From Corynebacterium glucuronolyticum DSM 44120 (GTDB lineage Bacteria > Actinomycetota > Actinomycetes > Mycobacteriales > Mycobacteriaceae): a DNA stretch of 64,000 bases. Position numbers and translations under genes: made by a program. The stretch's first letter is position 1. The number at the start of each line of letters is the position of its first letter. Shown here piece after piece: positions 34,160 through 44,173 of this stretch. The DNA is taken from contig NZ_CP047452.1 in assembly GCF_030440595.1 (NCBI RefSeq), positions 124,001 through 188,000 of the forward strand, given 5' to 3'. The notes below the pieces were generated by a model, which saw only the letters and a program-made list of their open reading frames with translations, made no database searches and had not been told where the DNA came from.

Positions 34160-35278
34160 ATGACCGCTTTAACGGATTGTGCTTCCCTCCTGTCGCAGGC
34201 GATGGTGATCGCCGGGGAGGCGTTTGGCATGTCCAAAAAAGCACTCGTCCGGACAGGCTACGATAAAACAACCGCCCACACCATTAAGAAGCTCGCCGAC
34301 ATCTACTATGGGCGCTGTGGTGCCCCGCGCAAGCAGGAACGCACACGTAAGAAAGCAGTAACCTCAGGTTGCAGCTTCGCATCACTGAAAGCCATTGAAC
34401 GGTTTGTGGCGAAGCTGCCGAAGAAGCATGCCTGGACCATCCGTGAAGCCCTGGTTCCGTTTGGTCGGGATATCACACAAATTAACGCCGAAGGCGCGCG
34501 TCTAATCCAGGACTACACCCAGGCGGAGAACCCAGAAAAGAAACTCACCTACAGGGCGATCCCGAATTCCACGTTCGCCACACTCACCTTGACGGCGGAG
34601 TCGTCGCGTGTGAAGCAGATCTATGACCGGGCGCAGGACACAGACACCAACCCTGCTGATGGTCTTATTAGGTTGGCGCTTGCTGCCAATGATGGGGAGC
34701 TTCCCCCTGTGGCAACAGCCTGTTTGATTATGGGCTTTGATTTACCCTTCGATGAGGTTGAGCCAGGCAAATTTGTTTTCTCTTTAACAAACGGTGCCAC
34801 CATGACAGTGCAAGAAGCAGTGGAGGCGAAACTTGCAGAAAAATTAATCGTTGCTGCGGTCAACCCACTGGGTCCGGAGAACCTTGGTTTGTTTGAGGTT
34901 ACGTTTCCTGGTGATGGGCGTTTTGCGAATCCGATGGAGAGGTTTTACCAGGGTCTCCGTAACCCGGTATGTGCCTGGCCCGGCTGTTCTAAACCCGCCA
35001 CCAAGTCCCAGATTCATCACATTAAAGCGTTTAAACACGGTGGCACAACCACAACGGACAACTTGATGGTGTTGTGTAAGTACCACAACGGCATTAACGA
35101 CGATGACCTGGACAAGCCGAAACACGGTCACATGGTCAGGATCAACGGCCTGGAATACTGGAAACCCGCCTTCGGCGGACCCCTCCAGCTGAACATGAAC
35201 CCCTGTGCCCAAGGCGGCGCCATCCGCCTTGCCCGAAAACAACTCGGCATCCCCATCGACCCCAGCCCACCAGGCTAG
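34160..35278 (+). CDS. DUF222/13E12-type protein with HNH endonuclease domain, copy B
   Basis: The 372-residue paralogue of copy A (8471-9601) starts at ATG 34160. Its first 80 codons are nearly identical at DNA level to copy A. The middle diverges more (residues 200-270), and the HNH part is again almost the same: CAWPGCSKPATKSQIHHIKA, ENLMVLC-type segment and YHNGINDDDLDKPKHGHMV. This mosaic suggests gene conversion or recent duplication. The preceding 26 bases and the following hairpin are also shared, so the duplicated unit is gene plus flanks. No terminal inverted repeats or transposase accompany it. Confidence 0.8.
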   Translation: MTALTDCASLLSQAMVIAGEAFGMSKKALVRTGYDKTTAHTIKKLADIYYGRCGAPRKQERTRKKAVTSGCSFASLKAIERFVAKLPKKHAWTIREALVPFGRDITQINAEGARLIQDYTQAENPEKKLTYRAIPNSTFATLTLTAESSRVKQIYDRAQDTDTNPADGLIRLALAANDGELPPVATACLIMGFDLPFDEVEPGKFVFSLTNGATMTVQEAVEAKLAEKLIVAAVNPLGPENLGLFEVTFPGDGRFANPMERFYQGLRNPVCAWPGCSKPATKSQIHHIKAFKHGGTTTTDNLMVLCKYHNGINDDDLDKPKHGHMVRINGLEYWKPAFGGPLQLNMNPCAQGGAIRLARKQLGIPIDPSPPG

Positions 35279-35306
35279 GCCGGCAAGCCGACCTGTCCAA
35301 ACGACA

Positions 35307-35328
35307 AGCCCGAGCACCCACTCGGGCT
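35307..35328 (+). terminator. Terminator-like hairpin after HNH copy B
   Basis: AGCCCGAG (35307-35314) pairs with CTCGGGCT (35321-35328). It corresponds to the stem after copy A and marks the right end of the shared element. Confidence 0.55.
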
Positions 35329-35406
35329 ACTCGTCGTGTCCACACACAAAAAATAGCCGTCGCGCCCCCAACAAACACGGGGACGCTACGGCCACTAATA
35401 AAGAAC

Positions 35407-35670
35407 TTACCGCCAGCCCATCGTCATGAGCAGGCCGACGATAAACAGGCCGAAGCCGATGCCGTAGTTCCACGGCCCGAGGTCGCGCATGAGGGCGATG
35501 TCGGTGCCGGCGAGGTAGTTGATGACCAGCCAGGCGAGGCCGAGGAGCATGAGGCCGAACATTATCGCCAGGTACCACCGGGGCGTGCCGGTGGAGTTGA
35601 TCTTGACGGGGGTGCGGCTGACGGAGCCACTGCTAATCGGGGTTGTTTTCGTGATTTTGGCTTTAGGCAT
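35407..35670 (-). CDS. crgA: Cell division protein CrgA
   Basis: This 87-residue protein has a basic cytoplasmic N-terminus ([11 protein letters not shown]) and two membrane helices ([22 protein letters not shown], and [22 protein letters not shown]). NPxW-type residues and the ending MGWR are typical of CrgA. CrgA joins FtsZ, FtsQ and PbpA at the septum in actinobacteria and helps recruit late divisome parts. It lies five bases after the pknB stop, and the PbpA partner is encoded in the same gene block. Confidence 0.9.
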   Translation of the reverse strand: MPKAKITKTTPISSGSVSRTPVKINSTGTPRWYLAIMFGLMLLGLAWLVINYLAGTDIALMRDLGPWNYGIGFGLFIVGLLMTMGWR

Positions 35671-35675
35671 GGCAG

Positions 35676-37580
35676 TTAGTTTACATTAGGGATCGCAAAG
35701 GTAAAGACCTGGATGGTCACGGGCTGGTCCTTGCGGATCGGCGTTCCGGCCGCGGGGTCCTGCGTCGCCACCTTGTCAATTTCGGTTAGGTTCGTCGACG
35801 GCGTTTCCTGCTGGTTCGTCGCACCGCTGTGGCCTGCTGCTTCCAGCGTCTTGCCCACCTGCGTGACGTGCAGGCCGACGAGGTTCGGCGTGCGGATCAG
35901 CTGCCCGTTGCTCACCTTCACCGTGACGACGGTTCCCTCCGCCACCTCCGTCCCTTCGCCGGCGGTGGAGATGACGGTGCCTTCGGGCTCCACGCCGTCG
36001 ACCATCTGCATCTGCACCCCGAAGCCCATGGCCTTGAGGTTGGATTGCGCGGTTTCGAAGGTGGTGCCGTTCTGCGCGGGCACGCGGACGAGTTTCTGCC
36101 CGATGGACACGGTGATGGTGACCTCGGTTCCCTTCGACACCTGGCTGCCTGCGGACGGCGACTGCTCGAGGATGAGGCCTTCCTTGACGGTGTCGGAGTT
36201 GTCTTCCTTCACCGTGGTGGCGAGTTTCAGACCCTCTTCTTCGAGTCGTTTCTGCGCGTCCGCAGTGTTGAGGTTCTTCAGGTCGGGGACCTCGGTGATC
36301 TCCTTGCCGGTGGATACGTACACTTCCACGGTCGTCCCCGCAGGCACACGGGAGTTCTCCGCGGGCGAGGTACGGATGATGTGGTTTTTCTCCACGGTGG
36401 GGGAGGTCTCTTCCTTAATCGTCGTCTTCAGGCCCGCGCTTTCCAGCTTGGTCAGCGCTTCTTCCGTGGGCAGGTTGGCGATCTGCGGGATGGCGACGGA
36501 TTGGCTCGTCTGTTTCTGGTTGCTGCCGCCGAGGTCGAGGTAGTTGTAGGCGAAGACTCCGGCGAGCGCGAGGAAGATGGCTGCGAGGACGGCGACGATC
36601 CACCGCCACGGGTTGGACTTCGGCTCGTCGGGTTCCGCATCCTCCGGCGATTCCGCAAAGTCTGCGGGTTCTCCCACGGCAACCGCGGCCGCCGGCTCCG
36701 GCTCCGCGACTGCGGTGGCGCCGGGCTCCGCGTAGGAGCGCGCGGCCAGGGGCGTGCCGCCGCGGGCGAGGGTGCCGAATTCTTCGGCGAGTTCGCCTGC
36801 GGTTTGGTACCTGTCGTGGGGGTTCTTGGCCATGGCCGTGAGCGTCACGGCGTCGAGCGCGAGCGCCTCGCTGGGCGTCAGCCCCGCGACGAGCGTCGAT
36901 GGCGCTGCGGGGTCCTCGGTGACATGCTGGTAGGCGACGGCGAACGGCGTTTCGCCTTCGAACGGCGGGTGCCCGGTGACGAGTTCGTAGAAGACGCAGC
37001 CGGTGGCGTAGATGTCGCTGCGCCCGTCGGCGACCTTGCCGCGCGCCTGCTCAGGGGACAGGTACTGCGCCGTCCCGATCACCGCCGAGGTCTGCGTCAT
37101 CGCGGATGTCGTGTCCGTCGTGGCGTGCGCGATGCCGAAGTCCATCACCTTGACGTCGCCGGTGTTGGTGATCATGATGTTGGCGGGTTTGATGTCGCGG
37201 TGGATGATTCCGGCTTCGTGGGAGCAGGCGAGCGCCTGCGCGACGGGTTCCATGATTTTCGCCGCTTCGCGTACGGGCAGCGGTCCGACGTCGCGGAGCG
37301 TTTTGCCGTGTACGAGTTCCATGACGATGTAGGGCACGTCCATGCCGTCGCGGTGGATGGTGCCGGTGTCGTAGACGCTGACGATGGCGGGGTGGTTGAG
37401 CTGCGCGCTGTTTTGCGCTTCTTTCTTGAACCGTTCGCGGAACCCGTCGTCGCGTGCGAGGTCGTTGCGGAGGATCTTGATGGCGACGTCGCGGCCGAGG
37501 ATGGTGTCGGTGGCCTGGTAGACGTCGCTCATTCCGCCGGTGCCGATGGAGTCACCGATTTCGTAACGTGACGCGATCAT
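35676..37580 (-). CDS. pknB: Serine/threonine protein kinase PknB
   Basis: This 634-residue receptor kinase has its kinase domain at 1-270 ([13 protein letters not shown] glycine loop, [39 protein letters not shown]), a membrane helix near 327-347 ([21 protein letters not shown]), and four extracellular PASTA repeats to the end. PASTA domains sense muropeptides or lipid II; the kinase controls growth and division, including FhaA/FhaB and other partners. The start overlaps the pknA stop by four bases. Confidence 0.95.
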   Translation of the reverse strand: MIASRYEIGDSIGTGGMSDVYQATDTILGRDVAIKILRNDLARDDGFRERFKKEAQNSAQLNHPAIVSVYDTGTIHRDGMDVPYIVMELVHGKTLRDVGPLPVREAAKIMEPVAQALACSHEAGIIHRDIKPANIMITNTGDVKVMDFGIAHATTDTTSAMTQTSAVIGTAQYLSPEQARGKVADGRSDIYATGCVFYELVTGHPPFEGETPFAVAYQHVTEDPAAPSTLVAGLTPSEALALDAVTLTAMAKNPHDRYQTAGELAEEFGTLARGGTPLAARSYAEPGATAVAEPEPAAAVAVGEPADFAESPEDAEPDEPKSNPWRWIVAVLAAIFLALAGVFAYNYLDLGGSNQKQTSQSVAIPQIANLPTEEALTKLESAGLKTTIKEETSPTVEKNHIIRTSPAENSRVPAGTTVEVYVSTGKEITEVPDLKNLNTADAQKRLEEEGLKLATTVKEDNSDTVKEGLILEQSPSAGSQVSKGTEVTITVSIGQKLVRVPAQNGTTFETAQSNLKAMGFGVQMQMVDGVEPEGTVISTAGEGTEVAEGTVVTVKVSNGQLIRTPNLVGLHVTQVGKTLEAAGHSGATNQQETPSTNLTEIDKVATQDPAAGTPIRKDQPVTIQVFTFAIPNVN

Positions 37581-38848
37581 GGTTCCTCCAAATTCAGAAA
37601 GTCAGTGGGCAGCGGTTGTTCCGGTATGGGCATCATACTCGTGGGGGTGCGCTTTTGTGTAGTTGGCGTACTTTCCACGCTTGTCGACGCCTCCGTCGTC
37701 GCCGTCTCCTTTTCACTCGTCGTCGGCTTCTTCTCCGTGGTCTCCTCCGCCTCCGTAGGGGTCGGCGCAACGGTTTGCGTCACGACGACCTCGCTGGTGG
37801 TGGTCACGGCCGTCGTCACCGGCGGCTGTGTCGGCGACGGGGTCGCCGGCGAGTCGTCTTGCACGCCGATGAAGTAGTACATGAACGCGCCGATGCCGGC
37901 GAGCAACAGCACGGCGATAAAGATGAGCCAGCCACTGCCGCCCTCCTTCGGCTCCGGCTTCTGCCGGGGCCGCTTCGCGGGAACCGTCGTCGGCCGCACC
38001 TCCCGCCCGAGCGCCCGCGTCGTCTGCGTGACCGCGGGGGCGACGGTGGTCGGCGGCGCGCCGGCAGGCCGCTGCCCGCCGCGCACCTGGGACACGGCCC
38101 CGGCGAGCGTGGCGCCGTCGCGGAACCGGGCGCTGGGGTCCTTGCGCAGGCAGATGCCGATAAGCTCGCGGACCTGCGGGGAGATCGACGGCGGCATGGC
38201 GGGCGGCGCCTGGTTGATGTGGGCGATCGCCACGGAGACGGAGTTGTCGCCCACAAACGGCCGGTGCCCGGTGAGCATCTCGTAGCCGACGACGCCGAGC
38301 GAGTACACGTCGGAGGCGGGCCCTAGCGGGTTGCCCTGCGCCTGCTCCGGGGACACGTACTGCGCGGTGCCGACGACCATCCCGGTCTGCGTGAGCGGCA
38401 CGGCGCTGGCTGCCTTGGCGATGCCGAAGTCAGTGATCTTCACCTGCCCCTGCTCGGTGATGAGCAGGTTGCCGGGCTTGATGTCGCGGTGGATCATGCC
38501 GGCGCGGTGGATGGATGCGAGCCCGTGGGCGGCCTGTTCGAGCACGTCGAGGGCGACGTCCTCCGGCAGGCTCGCTTCGCGAGCGAGTAAGTCGGCGAGC
38601 GATTCGCCGCGCACGTATTCCATGACGATCGCGTCGTCGGTGAAATCGTAGGTCTGCACCACGTTGGGGTTGTTGACCTGCATGGCGGCGCGCGCCTCGT
38701 TCTGGAACCGCTGCACGAATTCCGCATTGCCGGTGAGCTCCGGCTTGAGCTTCTTCACAGCAACCTCGCGGCCGCGGCGGTCGCGGGCGAGCCACACGGT
38801 GGACATGCCGCCGTGGCCGATGACGTCGATGAGCTGGTAGTTATCCAC
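37577..38848 (-). CDS. pknA: Serine/threonine protein kinase PknA
   Basis: GTG 38848 (VDNYQLIDVIGHGGMSTVW) is the likely start; it overlaps the pbpA stop by a few bases, and upstream residues of the longer frame lie inside pbpA. The 423-residue product has a kinase domain at about 1-265 with GHGGMSTVWLARD, VAVKKL, HRDIKPGNLLI and ITDFGIAKA. A proline-rich linker and a membrane helix (WLIFIAVLLLAGIGAFMYYF) follow, then a Thr/Pro-rich external tail without PASTA repeats. PknA and PknB act together on cell shape and septation. Confidence 0.93.
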   Translation of the reverse strand: MDNYQLIDVIGHGGMSTVWLARDRRGREVAVKKLKPELTGNAEFVQRFQNEARAAMQVNNPNVVQTYDFTDDAIVMEYVRGESLADLLAREASLPEDVALDVLEQAAHGLASIHRAGMIHRDIKPGNLLITEQGQVKITDFGIAKAASAVPLTQTGMVVGTAQYVSPEQAQGNPLGPASDVYSLGVVGYEMLTGHRPFVGDNSVSVAIAHINQAPPAMPPSISPQVRELIGICLRKDPSARFRDGATLAGAVSQVRGGQRPAGAPPTTVAPAVTQTTRALGREVRPTTVPAKRPRQKPEPKEGGSGWLIFIAVLLLAGIGAFMYYFIGVQDDSPATPSPTQPPVTTAVTTTSEVVVTQTVAPTPTEAEETTEKKPTTSEKETATTEASTSVESTPTTQKRTPTSMMPIPEQPLPTDFLNLEEP

Positions 38849-40193
38849 GTGCTGCTCCCAAAATCTCTCTGCCGATGGGTGCTGCGGTGGTCGCCCCCAC
38901 TGCCCGCGCACCCTGGTCACCGCCATTCTTTACGACGACTGCCACGGCCACGTCGCCTTCGAAGGCAATGTACCAGCCGTGGGGGTCAGAGTTCCTGGAA
39001 TCCTCACCGTGCTCTGCGGTACCGGTCTTGGAGGCGATGGCGCCACCCTGGTAGCCAAGCGTCGAGCGCTCGGAGGCGCACATGAGCTCCGCGATCTGGT
39101 CGGAGACCTCCTTCGGCATGACCTCGGCGGCCTCGGTCGGGGTGGTCTTGTGCTTGACCTTCAGGTCGCGCCCGAGGACCTCGGACACAATGTACGGCTT
39201 CATCCGCAGCCCGTCATTGGCCACGGTCGCGGCGACGACAGCGTTCTGCAGCGCCGTCATGGACACGTCGCGCTGCCCGATGGCGGACTGCGCGCGCGCC
39301 GCGGCGTCGGTGAGGTCGCCGAGCGCGCCGGCGGATTCTGGCAGGCCCAGGTCGTAGGTTTCGCCGACGCCGAAGGCCTGCGCGGTCTTGGTGAGCTGTT
39401 CGTCGGTAAGCTGGCTGCCGAGCTGCGCGAAGGCGGTGTTGCAGCTGAGTGCGAACGCCGTGGTCAGCGTCACCGTGCCGCCACCGGCGCAGGCGGAGCC
39501 GCCGTAGTTCTCCAGCGTCGCCGTCGTGCCGGGCAGCGTGATTTGCGGCGCGCCGGTCAGCGGCGAGCCGGGGGCGTAGCCGTTCATGAGCGCGGCGGCC
39601 GTCGTGATCACCTTGAACGTCGATCCCGGCGGGAGGCTGTCCTGCGTCGCGTGGTTGAGCAGCGGGCTCATCTCGTCGTTGGACAGGCTGTCCCAGTTGT
39701 CGGTCGCCGTCGCCGGGTTGTAGCTCGGTGTCGAGGCGATCGCCAAGATTTCGCCTGTCGACGCCTTGATGGCCACCGCTGCTCCCTCATACCCGCGCGA
39801 TGCGAGCCCCTGGTACGCGGCCCTCTGCAGCTTCGGGTCCACCGTCAGTTTGACGGTGTTCTCCCCGTTGAGCACATCGTTCTGGCTGGCCTCCAAGCCG
39901 GCGGCACCGAACTGGGGGTCGAGGTAGCCGATCGTCGGGCCGTAGAGCGGCGCGGACTCGCCGTAGCTGCGCTTGTACGTCCCGTCTTCCTGCTTCTCAC
40001 TGTGGGCGAGGACCTCCCCGCCGGCGGTGATCGGGCCACGGGCGATCATCTGCGCGCGGTAGAACTGCCTCCGGTTGAGCGGGTTATCGGCGAGCTCATC
40101 GGTGCGAAACACCTGCACCCACGTGAGGTTCACGAGCAGGATGAAGACGAGGACCAAAGAAAACAGGCTGGCTATGCGGATCGTGCGGTTCAT
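38841..40193 (-). CDS. pbpA: Class B penicillin-binding protein PbpA
   Basis: This 450-residue transpeptidase has an N-terminal anchor helix (IASLFSLVLVFILLVNLTWV), a dimerisation domain and the penicillin-binding domain with the active-site STFK (PPGSTFKVITTAAAL) near residue 203, SCN in ALSCNTAFAQ near residue 262 and KTGTAEHG near residue 396. It crosslinks septal peptidoglycan together with the glycosyltransferase RodA encoded just upstream (four-base overlap). Confidence 0.93.
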   Translation of the reverse strand: MNRTIRIASLFSLVLVFILLVNLTWVQVFRTDELADNPLNRRQFYRAQMIARGPITAGGEVLAHSEKQEDGTYKRSYGESAPLYGPTIGYLDPQFGAAGLEASQNDVLNGENTVKLTVDPKLQRAAYQGLASRGYEGAAVAIKASTGEILAIASTPSYNPATATDNWDSLSNDEMSPLLNHATQDSLPPGSTFKVITTAAALMNGYAPGSPLTGAPQITLPGTTATLENYGGSACAGGGTVTLTTAFALSCNTAFAQLGSQLTDEQLTKTAQAFGVGETYDLGLPESAGALGDLTDAAARAQSAIGQRDVSMTALQNAVVAATVANDGLRMKPYIVSEVLGRDLKVKHKTTPTEAAEVMPKEVSDQIAELMCASERSTLGYQGGAIASKTGTAEHGEDSRNSDPHGWYIAFEGDVAVAVVVKNGGDQGARAVGATTAAPIGREILGAARG

Positions 40194-41464
40194 GAACGAG
40201 CCTCCTCCGAAACGCGTATGAGCAGCGCCAAAAGAATGTAGTTAGCCATCAGGCTGGAGCCACCCTGCGACATAAACGGCGTGGTCAGGCCGGTCATCGG
40301 CATGAGCGCCGAGATGCCGGCGACAACGACGAACACCTGAATAATGACGGTCAGCGACAGCCCGCCCGCGAGCAGCTTGCCATAGGAATCGTTGGTGCCC
40401 ATGGCCGCCTTGAAGCCGCGGGTGACAAGGATCGCAAATAGGACGAGGATCGCCGCCAGCCCCGCCAGGCCCAGTTCCTCGCCCACGGCGGCGAGGATGA
40501 AGTCGGAGTGCGCGACGGGAACCTCCTGCGGGAACCCCTGGCCGAGCCCGGTGCCGCCGGGTCCGCCCCAGCTCAGGCCAAAGAGCGCCTGGGAGAGCTG
40601 GTAGCCGGTGGTGTCGTAGTGGGCGATCGGGTCGAGGAAGTTGTTCACGCGGGATTGGATCTTGTCGGAGATGGTGTAGATCCCCACGCCGCCGATGGCG
40701 ACGAGGATGCCGCCGATGACGAGCCAGGATTCGCGGCCGGTGGCCAGGTAAATCATCCCGAGCACGGTGCTAAACAGCAACAATGCGGGGCCGAAGTCGT
40801 TCTCCAGCGCCATGATCACCAGGGCGATGCCCCAGACGATGACAATCGGCGCCATGTCGCGCAGGCGCGGGAACTGCATCCCCGCCACGCGGTAGCCCGC
40901 CACGTTGAACAGCGCGCGTTTGGTGGTCAACAGCTGGGCGATGAACAGGATGAGGAGGATCTTGGAGAACTCGCCCGGCTGCAGCGAGAACGGTCCGATG
41001 GAGATCCAGATTCGTGCGTCGGCATTCGCCGGCGCCCACGGCCACACGATGGGCAGCGCCAGCAGGATGAGCCCCACGAGCCCGAGGATGTAGGAGAAGC
41101 GTGAGAGGACGCGGTGGCTTTTCACCACCACGAGCGTGGCCACGAACAGGCCCACGCCGACGACGCTCCACAGCACCTGCTTGGATGCCAGGGTTGTCTC
41201 CAGGGCATCATCAAGCCGGTAGATCATGATGAGTCCGAAGGCGTTGAGGAGCGCCGCGACGGGCAGCATGATCTGGTCGGAGTTCGGGGCGAGGATGCTG
41301 AGAGCCACGTGGGCAATGGCGAAGATGCCGATGAACCCGCCGATGATCCAGGCGACCTCCCATGTCAGCGGGTTTCCTAAGGCAAGCTCCAGGTTGATAA
41401 CCGCCGCCGTCAAAACGACGGCGGCGAGGATCAGGAGGCCACTTTCGATGGCGCGAAACTTCAC
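40190..41464 (-). CDS. rodA: SEDS glycosyltransferase RodA/FtsW
   Basis: This 424-residue polytopic protein has about ten helices and the SEDS family motifs WIGPFSLQPGEFSKI-like sequence (ISIGPFSLQPGEFSKILLI), ENDFGPALLLF (catalytic Asp region), LFGLSWGGPGGTGLGQG and, near the end, SQGGSSLMANYILLALL. SEDS proteins polymerise lipid II into glycan strands with a class B PBP partner, here PbpA. The start lies four bases after the pstP stop. Confidence 0.92.
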   Translation of the reverse strand: MKFRAIESGLLILAAVVLTAAVINLELALGNPLTWEVAWIIGGFIGIFAIAHVALSILAPNSDQIMLPVAALLNAFGLIMIYRLDDALETTLASKQVLWSVVGVGLFVATLVVVKSHRVLSRFSYILGLVGLILLALPIVWPWAPANADARIWISIGPFSLQPGEFSKILLILFIAQLLTTKRALFNVAGYRVAGMQFPRLRDMAPIVIVWGIALVIMALENDFGPALLLFSTVLGMIYLATGRESWLVIGGILVAIGGVGIYTISDKIQSRVNNFLDPIAHYDTTGYQLSQALFGLSWGGPGGTGLGQGFPQEVPVAHSDFILAAVGEELGLAGLAAILVLFAILVTRGFKAAMGTNDSYGKLLAGGLSLTVIIQVFVVVAGISALMPMTGLTTPFMSQGGSSLMANYILLALLIRVSEEARS

Positions 41465-41467
41465 CTG

Positions 41468-42760
41468 TTAGTTCACCTCCCGGCAGTTGACCCCCGGCGT
41501 GGTGAGGTCGCCGTCGCCGGGCTTGTCCTGCTTCTCGCGCGTGACGCACGGCGGCAGGGCACTATCGGCGAGCCTGCGCACCTGTCCCAGCGCGTCGTCG
41601 TAGGAGCCGTCGGGAAGCGTCGCGACGGAGGCGCGGGCGTCCTCGGGCAGGTCGGTGAGCTTGAAGGTACGGCAGTTGTCCTCGAGCGAGATGTTGCCGC
41701 TCGCGTCGATGCACGGCCGCTGGTGCACATGCGACAGCCCGGCGATGTCGACACCCTTGAAGATGGCGATATCGTCACCGTCGGCCGCGACGTAGTAGTT
41801 GTTGTTCACGGCCCGCCAGCCGAAGAAACCTACACCTGCGATGACAAGCAGCGCGATGAGCCCAAAGATCCAGCCCGTGTGCCTTTTCTTCGCTTCCTTA
41901 CCCGGCACCTCCGCCGACGTCGGAGGTATGACCTCCGGCTTTGCTCGTCCCGCAAGCGCCGCCCGTCCGGCGGCCGTGTTGGGGTTCGGGTCGTACGTAG
42001 CGTTCGCATCGAGCGCGCCGACGACGAGCGGTTCCCGTTCCTCCGGATCCGTCATCACCACATCGGCGACGACGACGGTGACATTGTCCGGCCCGCCGGA
42101 GCGCAGCGCGAGCTCCACCAGCGTGTTCGCGGCATCCTGCGGGGTGCCCTGGCCGAGCGCCGTCTCAATGGTGGAGGCGGTGACGGGGTCGGTGAGCCCG
42201 TCGGAGCAGAGGAGGACGCGGTCGCCCTCCTTCAGGTCGAGGTCCTTGAGCAGTGGTTCGACGGGGATGCCACAGTAAGCCTTGAGCAGCTTGGACCGGT
42301 CGGGGTGGGTGGAGACCTCGTCGGGGGAGAGCTTGCCCGCGTCGACAAGCGATTGCACGTACGTGTCGTCGTGGGTGATCTGGGCGAGTTTCCCGTCGCG
42401 CAGCAGGAACCCGCGGGAATCCCCGAGGTGCACCATGCCGATGCCCTCCGGCCCCGCGAGCAGCGCCGTCAGCGTCGTGCCCATGCCGTCGGTCTCCGGG
42501 TGGCCGGAAATGTGCTGGTGGATGGAGGTATTGCCATCGTTGGCGACGGCACCGAGCAGCGCCAGCAGGTCATTATCACCGGGGTCGGCGTCCAGCACCT
42601 TCATGTGGTTGATCATGAGCTGGGAGGCGACTTCGCCGGCTGCGTGCCCGCCCATGCCGTCGGCAAGCGCGATGAGGTGTGTGCCCGCATAGGCGGAGTC
42701 CTCGTTATTGCCCCGGACGAGCCCCACGTCGGAGCGCGCCGCGTAGTTAAAAGCAAACAT
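41468..42760 (-). CDS. pstP: PP2C-type Ser/Thr phosphatase PstP
   Basis: This 430-residue protein has an N-terminal PP2C domain (about 1-235) with AARSDVGLVRGNNEDSAY, ALADGMGGHAAGEVAS, LLCSDGLTDPV and GGPDNVTVVVADV, which supply the metal-binding Asp residues. A linker, one membrane helix (GWIFGLIALLVIAGVGFFGW) and an extracellular part of about 110 residues with Cys pairs follow. It dephosphorylates PknA, PknB and their substrates. Confidence 0.93.
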   Translation of the reverse strand: MFAFNYAARSDVGLVRGNNEDSAYAGTHLIALADGMGGHAAGEVASQLMINHMKVLDADPGDNDLLALLGAVANDGNTSIHQHISGHPETDGMGTTLTALLAGPEGIGMVHLGDSRGFLLRDGKLAQITHDDTYVQSLVDAGKLSPDEVSTHPDRSKLLKAYCGIPVEPLLKDLDLKEGDRVLLCSDGLTDPVTASTIETALGQGTPQDAANTLVELALRSGGPDNVTVVVADVVMTDPEEREPLVVGALDANATYDPNPNTAAGRAALAGRAKPEVIPPTSAEVPGKEAKKRHTGWIFGLIALLVIAGVGFFGWRAVNNNYYVAADGDDIAIFKGVDIAGLSHVHQRPCIDASGNISLEDNCRTFKLTDLPEDARASVATLPDGSYDDALGQVRRLADSALPPCVTREKQDKPGDGDLTTPGVNCREVN

Positions 42761-43186
42761 TTAGGGAACCAACCTCACTATTGTCTGGCCGATCTTAATC
42801 TCGCTGGTGGTATCCACCGTCTCCGGCTGGTCAATCTTGTACCCGTTGACAAACGTGCCGTTGCGGGAGTCGAGGTCCTCAATGATCCAGTCATTGCCAC
42901 GGTGGGTGAGCCGGGCGTGCGTGCCGGACGCGAAGTCGTCGATAAGCGGGAACGTGTTGGACGGGGACCGACCGAGCGTGACCTCGGTGAGCCCCGACAA
43001 GTTGACCTGCTCGTTGCCGGCGCGCACCCATGTGGGGGTGCCTTTCTTGCCCAGGCGTGGCCGGGCCGGGGCGGCGGCGACCTGCGTCCGGGTGTCGTTC
43101 TTCAGCGCGCGCAGCGCCAGAAAAACGAACAGCCACAGGAGGACAGTCACCCCAATCCTGGCTGCTAGAAGGATGTTTTCTTCCAC
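42761..43186 (-). CDS. fhaB: FHA-domain membrane protein FhaB (FipA)
   Basis: This 141-residue protein has an N-terminal helix (LLAARIGVTVLLWLFVFLAL) and a C-terminal FHA domain with the phosphothreonine-binding set TLGRSPSN, HARL and DSRNGTFVNG. It binds phosphorylated divisome proteins and links Pkn signalling to septation. The stop abuts the pstP start and the gene follows fhaA by two bases. Confidence 0.92.
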   Translation of the reverse strand: MEENILLAARIGVTVLLWLFVFLALRALKNDTRTQVAAAPARPRLGKKGTPTWVRAGNEQVNLSGLTEVTLGRSPSNTFPLIDDFASGTHARLTHRGNDWIIEDLDSRNGTFVNGYKIDQPETVDTTSEIKIGQTIVRLVP

Positions 43187-43188
43187 TA

Positions 43189-43890
43189 TTACGCTCCCGT
43201 GATCCGCACTTCAATGAGGCTATGACCCACCTGGATCACATCACCATCGGCCAACATCCAGTTCTCAATTGGCTGATTATTAACAACCGTACCGTTCGTG
43301 GACTCCATATCCACAAGCACGGCGTCGTACCCGTCCCACGTGATCTCCGCGTGGTTGCGGGACACCCCCGTATCCGGCAGCTGCAGATCCGCATCCGCAG
43401 ATCTGCCGATAATATTCGACCCCTCGTGCACCGAGTACGTGCGCGAGGACCCATCCTGCAACAGCAGGTTGACGCGCGGCTTCTGCCCCGCGAACCCGCT
43501 CCGGTACTCCTGGTTCGTGGCGGAACTCGCCACCTTCAGCTGCCCGGTATGCAGATCTTTGTCGGATTTCACCTGCACGCACACCGGCCCCTGCGTCGCC
43601 CACCCGGAGTTGCGGAAGAAGCGCTGCAGCTGCCCCGCCAGCGTCGCCGGCAGATCATCGTGGTTGTCCGCGAGGTTGTTAAAGTCCTTTTCCGACACCG
43701 ACAGGGTAAACAGGTTCGGGCACTCCAGCTCGCCGTCGTACGTGCGCACGGCGTTGTCGGAGGCCTCCTGCTTGAGCAGCTCCTCGATCTCCGCGGGCAC
43801 GACGCGCCCGCCAAAGACGAGTGCCATGCCGTTGTCCAGGCCACGCTGCATAGCAGAGTCAAGTTTGGCTATTCGTCCCAAAAACGACAT
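43189..43890 (-). CDS. fhaA: FHA-domain protein FhaA
   Basis: The 233-residue product has an N-terminal DUF3662 domain (SFLGRIAKLDSAMQRGLDNG, EIEELLKQEASDNAV), a very short linker and a C-terminal FHA domain (NIIGRSADADLQL, VSRNHAEI, STNGTVVNN). Mycobacterial FhaA has a much longer Gln/Gly linker. FhaA binds phosphorylated MviN and PknB and is the first gene of the operon. ATG 43890 is followed upstream by an AT-rich region before tRNA-Leu, where the operon promoter must lie. Confidence 0.92.
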   Translation of the reverse strand: MSFLGRIAKLDSAMQRGLDNGMALVFGGRVVPAEIEELLKQEASDNAVRTYDGELECPNLFTLSVSEKDFNNLADNHDDLPATLAGQLQRFFRNSGWATQGPVCVQVKSDKDLHTGQLKVASSATNQEYRSGFAGQKPRVNLLLQDGSSRTYSVHEGSNIIGRSADADLQLPDTGVSRNHAEITWDGYDAVLVDMESTNGTVVNNQPIENWMLADGDVIQVGHSLIEVRITGA

Positions 43891-44052
43891 GCTTCATCAA
43901 CCTTTCTCAACAACCGACATGTACGTAAGTGAAAATACCAGTATAGAAGATGCGGTCAAAACCTGATTTTATCCCGTCCACCTGCCAGTTTGGGTAAAAC
44001 GCTGGTAGCGTGCTATCTTTTACAAGTCCACAGCGTTAGACGCTGTCACTCT

Positions 44053-44137
44053 GGGCGAGTGGCGGAATTGGCAGACGCGCTGGCTTCAGGTGCCAGTGTC
44101 CGATAAGGACGTGGGGGTTCAAGTCCCCCTTCGCCCA
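44053..44137 (+). tRNA. tRNA-Leu (anticodon CAG)
   Basis: The acceptor stem GGGCGAG (44053-44059) pairs with TTCGCCC (44130-44136), with one G-T pair; A44137 is the discriminator and CCA is not encoded. The anticodon arm CTGGC-TTCAGGT-GCCAG gives CAG. A long variable arm (TGTCCGATAAGGACG) marks a class II tRNA. The T arm reads GGGGGTTCAAGTCCCCC. It lies at the left edge of the metal-resistance region. Confidence 0.95.
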
Positions 44138-44144
44138 CGTTTCT

Positions 44145-44173
44145 ACCCCAGGGTCTCGTACTCTGGGGTTTTT
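44145..44173 (+). terminator. Terminator of tRNA-Leu
   Basis: ACCCCAG (44145-44151) pairs with CTGGGGT (44163-44169), followed by TTTTT. Confidence 0.8.

Noticed and set aside
35829..37571. 580-codon plus-strand frame opposite pknB
   Set aside because: It lies entirely over pknB, is dominated by Arg, Gly, Val and Asp, and has no ribosome site; it is a GC-codon shadow.
44053..44137. tRNA-Leu as a phage attachment site with a matching direct repeat downstream
   Set aside because: I looked for a second copy of the T arm and acceptor end in the accessory region and did not find one, and no tyrosine integrase is present.
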